Part shown: positions 58,666-64,000 of the stretch, piece after piece
How positions within the stretch are numbered: position 1 is the stretch's first letter
Layout of the letters: each line of letters begins with the position of its first letter
Assembly: GCA_024349245.1 (NCBI GenBank)
Contig: JALDNG010000807.1
Coordinates: 20,772 to 84,771, forward strand
Source: Neodontobutis hainanensis
Lineage: Eukaryota > Chordata > Actinopteri > Gobiiformes > Odontobutidae
Direction: 5' to 3'
DNA length: 64,000 nt
Notes under the pieces: generated by a model
The model's database searches: none
What the model was told of the DNA's origin: nothing
Seen by the model: the letters and a program-made list of their open reading frames with translations, nothing else
Translations under genes and position numbers: made by a program

Positions 58666-61600
58666 ATGGAGGACGAAGTGGATATTGACATCGAAGGAGA
58701 TGCATTTGACAGCAGTATTAGGTAAAGTTGTTAATTTATTTCTTTTTATATTCAGTCCATTTGGGTAGTATTTACGCAGAGCTATGTTAGCTGTGAGCCG
58801 TGTCGTAACTAGCTCGCGTGTGTGAAACCGCTGATTTGCCTGTGTTTCAGTGAGCTGGATGGAGGAGGCTTACTCCAGGAACAGTATTTACAGTCCACCT
58901 GGAAAAGCAGCGCAGGGATACTGGTATGCCTAAGATGTAAAAGTATAACAAACACAACCGTGTGAGTGGTGATGCTTAGCCTTTTCACTGTTTCCTTTTT
59001 GTCCGGGACAGCCGTGGGAACTGGACAGCTCTATCAGCGCAGAAAATCGGGAAGCGATAGAGAAAATGCTCCTGGAGGAACAGTATCCTTTCACTTACAA
59101 GATTTTTGACTGTATGCACATGAAAACAATTAATCGTTACATCCAGGTTCTAAAATCTATTTATATAAATTATATAAAATGTAGTATAGTGGTCACGGTG
59201 ATTATCCTAAATCATGTTTAGATACTACTTGACAGGTCAGGGGATTCCGGAACAATTTTGGCAAAGTGATACCAACAAACCCCAAGTCAAAAAGTAAGTG
59301 ACTGACTATTTCTGATGATGATCATTTCTAGTGTTTAATATGTTTTATTGATTTTTTTAATAATATAAAAAGACACAGACTAAATAATACAAAAAAAAAT
59401 CTATAAAACACATATTCTACAAAAGGAACTTGCCCATCCTCACTGTTACATTACAAAAATGCTGATGATTTCTGAAGCTGTAACTATTCATCATGGTGCA
59501 TTTCTTTCTTCTTTCTAGGTCTCCGGCCAAAGCTGCCTCTGGTTACTCCTCTCGTTGGTCCGAGGAGGAAAAAGACCTCTTTGAAGAAGGATTGGTGTGA
59601 TTTTTATGTTCAGCAATCAAATGAGATTTCCACCATTCATCTCAGTCTAAGTCTCACTGGATTTTTCTGAATGATTTCTTTCAGGCTAAGTTTGGTCGAA
59701 GGTGGACAAAGATTGCCAAGCTGGTGGGAAGCCGTACTGTTCTTCAGGTCAAAAGTTATGCTCGGCAGTATTTTAAACAAGAGGTGATATCTGCTTCTAC
59801 TTTTTCTTGTTGTTATTGCTTCAACTTAATAATGCCCCTAAAAAGTAATTGGCCATTCTACATTTTATATAATACTGTGGCATAGCTAAGATAATGAGTT
59901 AATCCCAGCAGTCTTTACAGAGTAACACAGTTCAAAGACAATGCTAAAGTGGCAGTTAGATATATCAAGTATATTGTTTGTTCTTGTGCAAACCTTTTTC
60001 ACTTTTAAATTAGTGCCTTAGAGGCATTTTTATAACTTACAGCATGACACATGTCAACAAAACATGGTCCTCAGGCTCCATATTGAGCACCTCTGCTCCA
60101 GAGGTGCTCAATGCTCAATGCTCAACGCTTATGACTATTTGGAGTGCTCGGCCAAAACCATGGACGGCATATGGGAAGTGTTTGAGACTGCAACAAAGGC
60201 GGCTTTACAGAAACGAACAACACCACTGAATGATTGCATGAAGTGCTGTGTTTTAATGTGAATTAAAGAAAGAAGTTCGTGTGGAAGTAAGTGTGGATTT
60301 TGTTTTTCAGGCTAAATCCAAAATAAATGCTGCATCTCCCTCTACAGCCCATGCGCTGCCCATGCAACCTCAGTCTACTTCAAGTTACCCACAAACTCTG
60401 ACGAATGCTGTGAGGATCGAGAAGCTTTCTGATGATGAGAATGAGGAAATAGACATCACAGATGACATGAGTGATAGTGAAGATAAACCGAGGGATCCCT
60501 GTAAATCTGAACCCCAAGAAGTTTTAATAACTATGGACGATACACAACCAGGGCAGGAAAAAATGGGTTTGGCTCTCACAGCAAGTGAGAATATGAAAAA
60601 GGAAGAGCCCTGTTGCAGCCCCACATTTTCAGATGGCCCTCCAATCCTGTCTTCTTTGGAGCTTGCAGTTAGTGAGCAAAATAAAGCAAATATTCCTCAA
60701 TATTGTAAGGCAGCACCAGAGGCAGTGTCACAGGAAATGAATAATGAGCACCAGTTTGAGAGTTTAGAAAGAACAGGAAAAACTGAAGAGGCCTGTGATG
60801 AAGACACAGGTAGGATCATCTTTTGGAGTAACTTCACAGTAATGGATGCTGCTTTTGTAAAATGTAATGTTAACACAATTGTTTATTTTCTTGACAAAAA
60901 AGAGGAAAGCACAAGACCAGAAGACAGCCAAGAAGAAGAAGATGAGGATGAGGAGGAACTGAAGCCCCCAGAGCAAGAAATGGAGATGGACATGGAAGTC
61001 ATCTCCGAAGATGAGAAGCAAGCTATCCCAGAGTTTTTTGAGGGACGATCTTCCAAAACGCCAGAGAGATACCTCAAGATCAGAAACTATATTTTGGATC
61101 AGTGGTATGTCACATCTTTGTTTGTCTCCTAGTTTCAACACAGCTTTTTTGTCAAGTCATGTTGTAAGTTTTTTTTATTTGACAGGTCCAAGTGCAAACC
61201 CAAATACCTCAACAAGACTTCAGTCCGACCAGGCCTGAAGAATTGTGGGGATGTCAACTGCATAGGAAGAATTCACACCTACCTGGAACTTATAGGAGCA
61301 ATAAACTTTAATTGTGGTATGCTGGATGGGTTTATAACACTGTTAGTATTAATTTTTCTGATTGTTTGAAGAATTCTGTCTCGCTTCCAAAGAGCAAGCA
61401 GTGTATAATCGTCCGAGAGTGGTGGACCGGTCCAAGCATAAAGAGGGCAAAGATGTACTGGAGGCCTATCAGCTGGCTCAGAGACTACAGAGCATGGTGG
61501 AAGGCCGAAACATTCAATTCACATGTTGAAAATCCTAGATAAATCTTAATTATTATTTTCTATTATTGTATAATGAAGCGGACCAGAAAGCGGCGTGTGA

Positions 61601-63652
61601 GGGACATTTGGGGAAACTGGTGTGATGCCAAAGACTTGGAGGGACAGACATATGAGGTTTGAGCATCGGCATACATGTTCACTTAAATCAGAAGACATCC
61701 CGCTTTAATTTTTCTATGTTGGCTTTGTTTAAAATAGCACCTTAGTGCAGAAGAGGTTGCAAGAAGAAGAGAGGAACTGAAAAAACAACCAAAACCTTGC
61801 AAGATGTCTAGATACAGAGGGTGAGCATGCAACATGGATGCCAGTTTCTTGATGGTGTATTTATGTTTTTATAAATGTATGTGTATATATATGTATGTAT
61901 GTATGTATGCAAACAAACTGCTGCACTCGTTTCTTTTTAGGTCATTTGATCCCTTCCAGTTGATTCCTTGTAGGTCTTTTGGAGATGATGTACAGGTCAG
62001 TGATAGTTTCGTCAGTCAACATTAACATTTAATTTACACATTTTGATGTTAAAATATATTTGTGGATTTTATTTTGTGTTATTAATGTTCATAATTGTAT
62101 TCTAGTTTTTTCAGGCATCCTCAGTCTAATAATATATTTTTACAGGAACCATTCCAGGTTATAGTTTGTGCAGAGACTCTTCTAATCATGGACATGGTGA
62201 GCTTCTTGTTGTATGCCGCTTCACTAATTGTTCGTTGCCTATTTCTTCTGAAGTCCCGTAAATGATTGAATGTGTCGTTCTCAGCATGCACACGTGTCAC
62301 GAGGAGAGGTCATCGGTCTGCTCGGTGGAACTTACAATGAAGAAGAAAAAGTATTGAAGGTACAAGGGTTTGTCAACAGCGATGTATACATCAAGGCTGG
62401 AGATTCTTTAAGTTGATTACGGAGTGTGTCATGCTTTGGTGTAGATTTGTGTGGCAGAGCCATGTAACAGCGCAAGTACAGGCCTTCAGTGTGAGATGGA
62501 CCCAGTGTCTCAGACTCAGGCCTCTGAAACACTGTCGTCGCTCGGGTACAGTGTGGTGGGCTGGTACCACTCACATCCCTCCTTCCATCCTAACCCCTCT
62601 GTACGGGACATTCACACACAGGACCAATTCCAGGTGAAATGATGCAGTAGTTAGGCATGGTTCATAACTATAATTTTGAATCAGTTTCTGTCTGGGAGCT
62701 ATCCATAATTAATATTGGCATTCTGTTTCTACGTTTTGTCTTTTAGAGTTATTTCTCACGAGGTGGTGCTCCATTCATTGGGATGATCGTGAGCCCCTAT
62801 GACCCAGCAAATCCGTCCCCCCATTCTCAGACTACCTGCTTGTTGGTGAAAGAGAGCCTAGATGAATCAGGCTCACAGAGTATGTCCATCTCACACAAGC
62901 AGTAACAAAAACAAAACAAAAAAACTATAAGTTTCTTGTCTTGGTCAGTCATACAGTTTTTTTCTCCAGTAAGTGTTTTTATGTTTTTTATTTTAAGAGC
63001 TGCCCTACAGATTCGACTTTCTATCATCACAGGATGTTCCAAATTGGGAACAGACTTTACTGAGGGCGCAGTGGATTATCCATAAATACTCACAAACACC
63101 AGGGTGTGTGTGCCATAGAGATTACACTGATCATATCTGACTATAATGTTTACTCCTATTGTATTCAAACTATTTTTTTTTTATTATATATATATATTTT
63201 TAGGAGTGTACAGATGAATCGTTATTTTAGGAGGGACTCTCATCTCACTTGCCTTGAGAAGGTCAGTTTAGTTTCTCTTCCATTCACCTTTTTACTTTTT
63301 ATCCCTAATTTCTGCTCGACTCATTGTGTCTCTGTAGATGTTGTCATCTCTTGCCAAGTACATGGAGCCCCTGCCAGATGAAGAAGGAGACCCATTCCTC
63401 ACCCAAATCCAGGCTCTTTTCCAGTCTGAATTTGTTTCCAAACAACAGAGTGACCAAGAAGAAGGAGAAACTTTGAGTGTCCCATCTGGTCTATTGGACT
63501 CTAATGACTTTGCATGGGACCACACACCGACGGCACACTCTGATCACGACTTCGGCAAAGATCACACACAAACCACTGCCTCAGAGACACATGAGAATGT
63601 AGTGCTACATCTGGGCTCTGTGTTGTCTTCAGAACATGACTATTTACTGTGA
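58666..63652 (+). CDS. mysm1: Histone H2A deubiquitinase MYSM1
   Basis: Nuclear JAMM metalloprotease that removes ubiquitin from histone H2A and controls blood-cell gene programmes. Twenty exons: 58666-58721, 58851-58923, 59012-59082, 59222-59293, 59519-59594, 59685-59783, 60311-60809, 60903-61104, 61186-61316, 61393-61496, 61579-61656, 61738-61820, 61941-61995, 62146-62196, 62285-62359, 62445-62633, 62747-62879, 62998-63103, 63204-63261 and 63338-63652. They sum to 2,526 nt, or 841 aa, against 828 in human. SANT/Myb domain: RWSEEEKDLFEEGLAKFGRR and the following WTKIAKLVGSRTVLQVKSYA. SWIRM domain: ELKPPEQE to IPEFFEGRSSKTPERYLKIR and KNCGDVNCIGRIHTYLELIGAIN. MPN+ domain: catalytic Glu558 (RGEVIGLLGG) and zinc ligands His617, His619 and Asp630 in WYHSHPSFHPNPSVRD. 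All phases agree and the metal site is intact. Confidence 0.97.
59784..60310. other. mysm1 intron 6
   Basis: A 527-bp intron between the SANT-domain exon and the large acidic exon. It contains the strong palindrome at 60082-60112 and a short tandem 'gctcaatgctcaatgctcaa' run. The two overlapping open frames near 60044-60261 are not bounded by splice sites and show no motif. Confidence 0.5.
60082..60112. repeat. Perfect 13-bp stem palindrome with 5-nt loop
   Basis: attgagcacctct (60082-60094), loop gctcc, then agaggtgctcaat (60100-60112). The arms are exact inverse copies. The right arm runs into a short tandem repeat of 'gctcaat'. Confidence 0.9.
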
Positions 63653-64000
63653 AAGATTATATATCTTCATAATCCAATTGTTCAAGTATGATTTCACTTT
63701 TGTATTTTAGGTTAAGCACAATTATTCTTGTTTTGATGTCAGTATTATTAGCCGCTCCTGCTTATTTTAGGACTTAAATAATAAAAAAATAATAATTCTG
63801 TGATTATTCTATGATGGGGGGGTGTATTTGGATGATTAAGGACATAAATATCAGTCTCTTTCTGCACATTCAATGTTAAAATAGTACATGTTTATTGTTA
63901 TAATTGCTATATTTTGCAATGAAAATATATCGTGAAACAAATTCTGGAGAAGGTGAAGAGCTGGAGTCCAGACTTATCACAGCAACAGATGTGGTCGGAA
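63653..64000. other. mysm1 3' UTR and window edge
   Basis: No coding exon is seen. Apart from the poly(A) signal at 63780, nothing can be assigned before the window ends. Confidence 0.5.
63780..63785 (+). terminator. Candidate mysm1 poly(A) signal
   Basis: AATAAA 128 nt past the mysm1 stop codon, followed by T- and G-rich sequence (ctgtgattattctatgatgggggggtg). Confidence 0.55.

Noticed and set aside
60044..60261. Overlapping 61- and 65-codon frames in mysm1 intron 6
   Set aside because: No splice boundaries; composition follows the local palindrome and tandem repeat.

Overview
The window is a stretch of a teleost fish nuclear genome. It is AT-rich and intron-rich, with GT-AG splice sites, Kozak-type starts, vertebrate poly(A) signals, microsatellites and short non-autonomous DNA transposons. 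Six protein-coding genes can be rebuilt exon by exon. From left to right they are itpa (minus, 1266-2643), mettl13/eef1aknmt (plus, 3013-5949), dnm3 (plus, 6883-20366), pigc (minus, 22399-23381), tmed5 (minus, 26259-27959), suco (plus, 31792-55992) and mysm1 (plus, 58666-63652). That is seven with tmed5 counted; all are complete from start codon to stop codon.

The order mettl13-dnm3-pigc-suco matches the human 1q24.3 block. In this fish, itpa (human 20p13) lies head-to-head with mettl13, tmed5 (human 1p22) sits between pigc and suco, and mysm1 (human 1p32) follows suco. The vertebrate miR-199/miR-214 pair is recognisable by its mature sequences. Both hairpins are on the minus strand inside the intron that splits the PH domain of dnm3, which is the DNM3OS arrangement.

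The genes are housekeeping or developmental and do not form one pathway. ITPA cleans the nucleotide pool. METTL13 methylates eEF1A. Dynamin-3 is a membrane-fission GTPase. PIGC is a subunit of the first GPI-anchor enzyme and TMED5 is a p24 cargo receptor; both act in the early secretory pathway. SUCO is an ER SUN-domain protein. MYSM1 is a chromatin deubiquitinase.

Main points for a second look: a 2-nt reading-frame break in mettl13 exon 3; a 1-nt-type frame conflict in suco exon 6 and a phase conflict between suco exons 2 and 3; a dynamin-3 with a very short proline-rich tail and an unresolved linker exon; a 2,085-bp element with perfect 31-bp terminal inverted repeats and a 10-bp target duplication, which appears to carry its own small spliced transcription unit; a possible unknown spliced gene at 24373-24724; and a long (AT)n tract just upstream of the mir-214 hairpin. 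I saw no CRISPR, operon, phage or other prokaryotic features.
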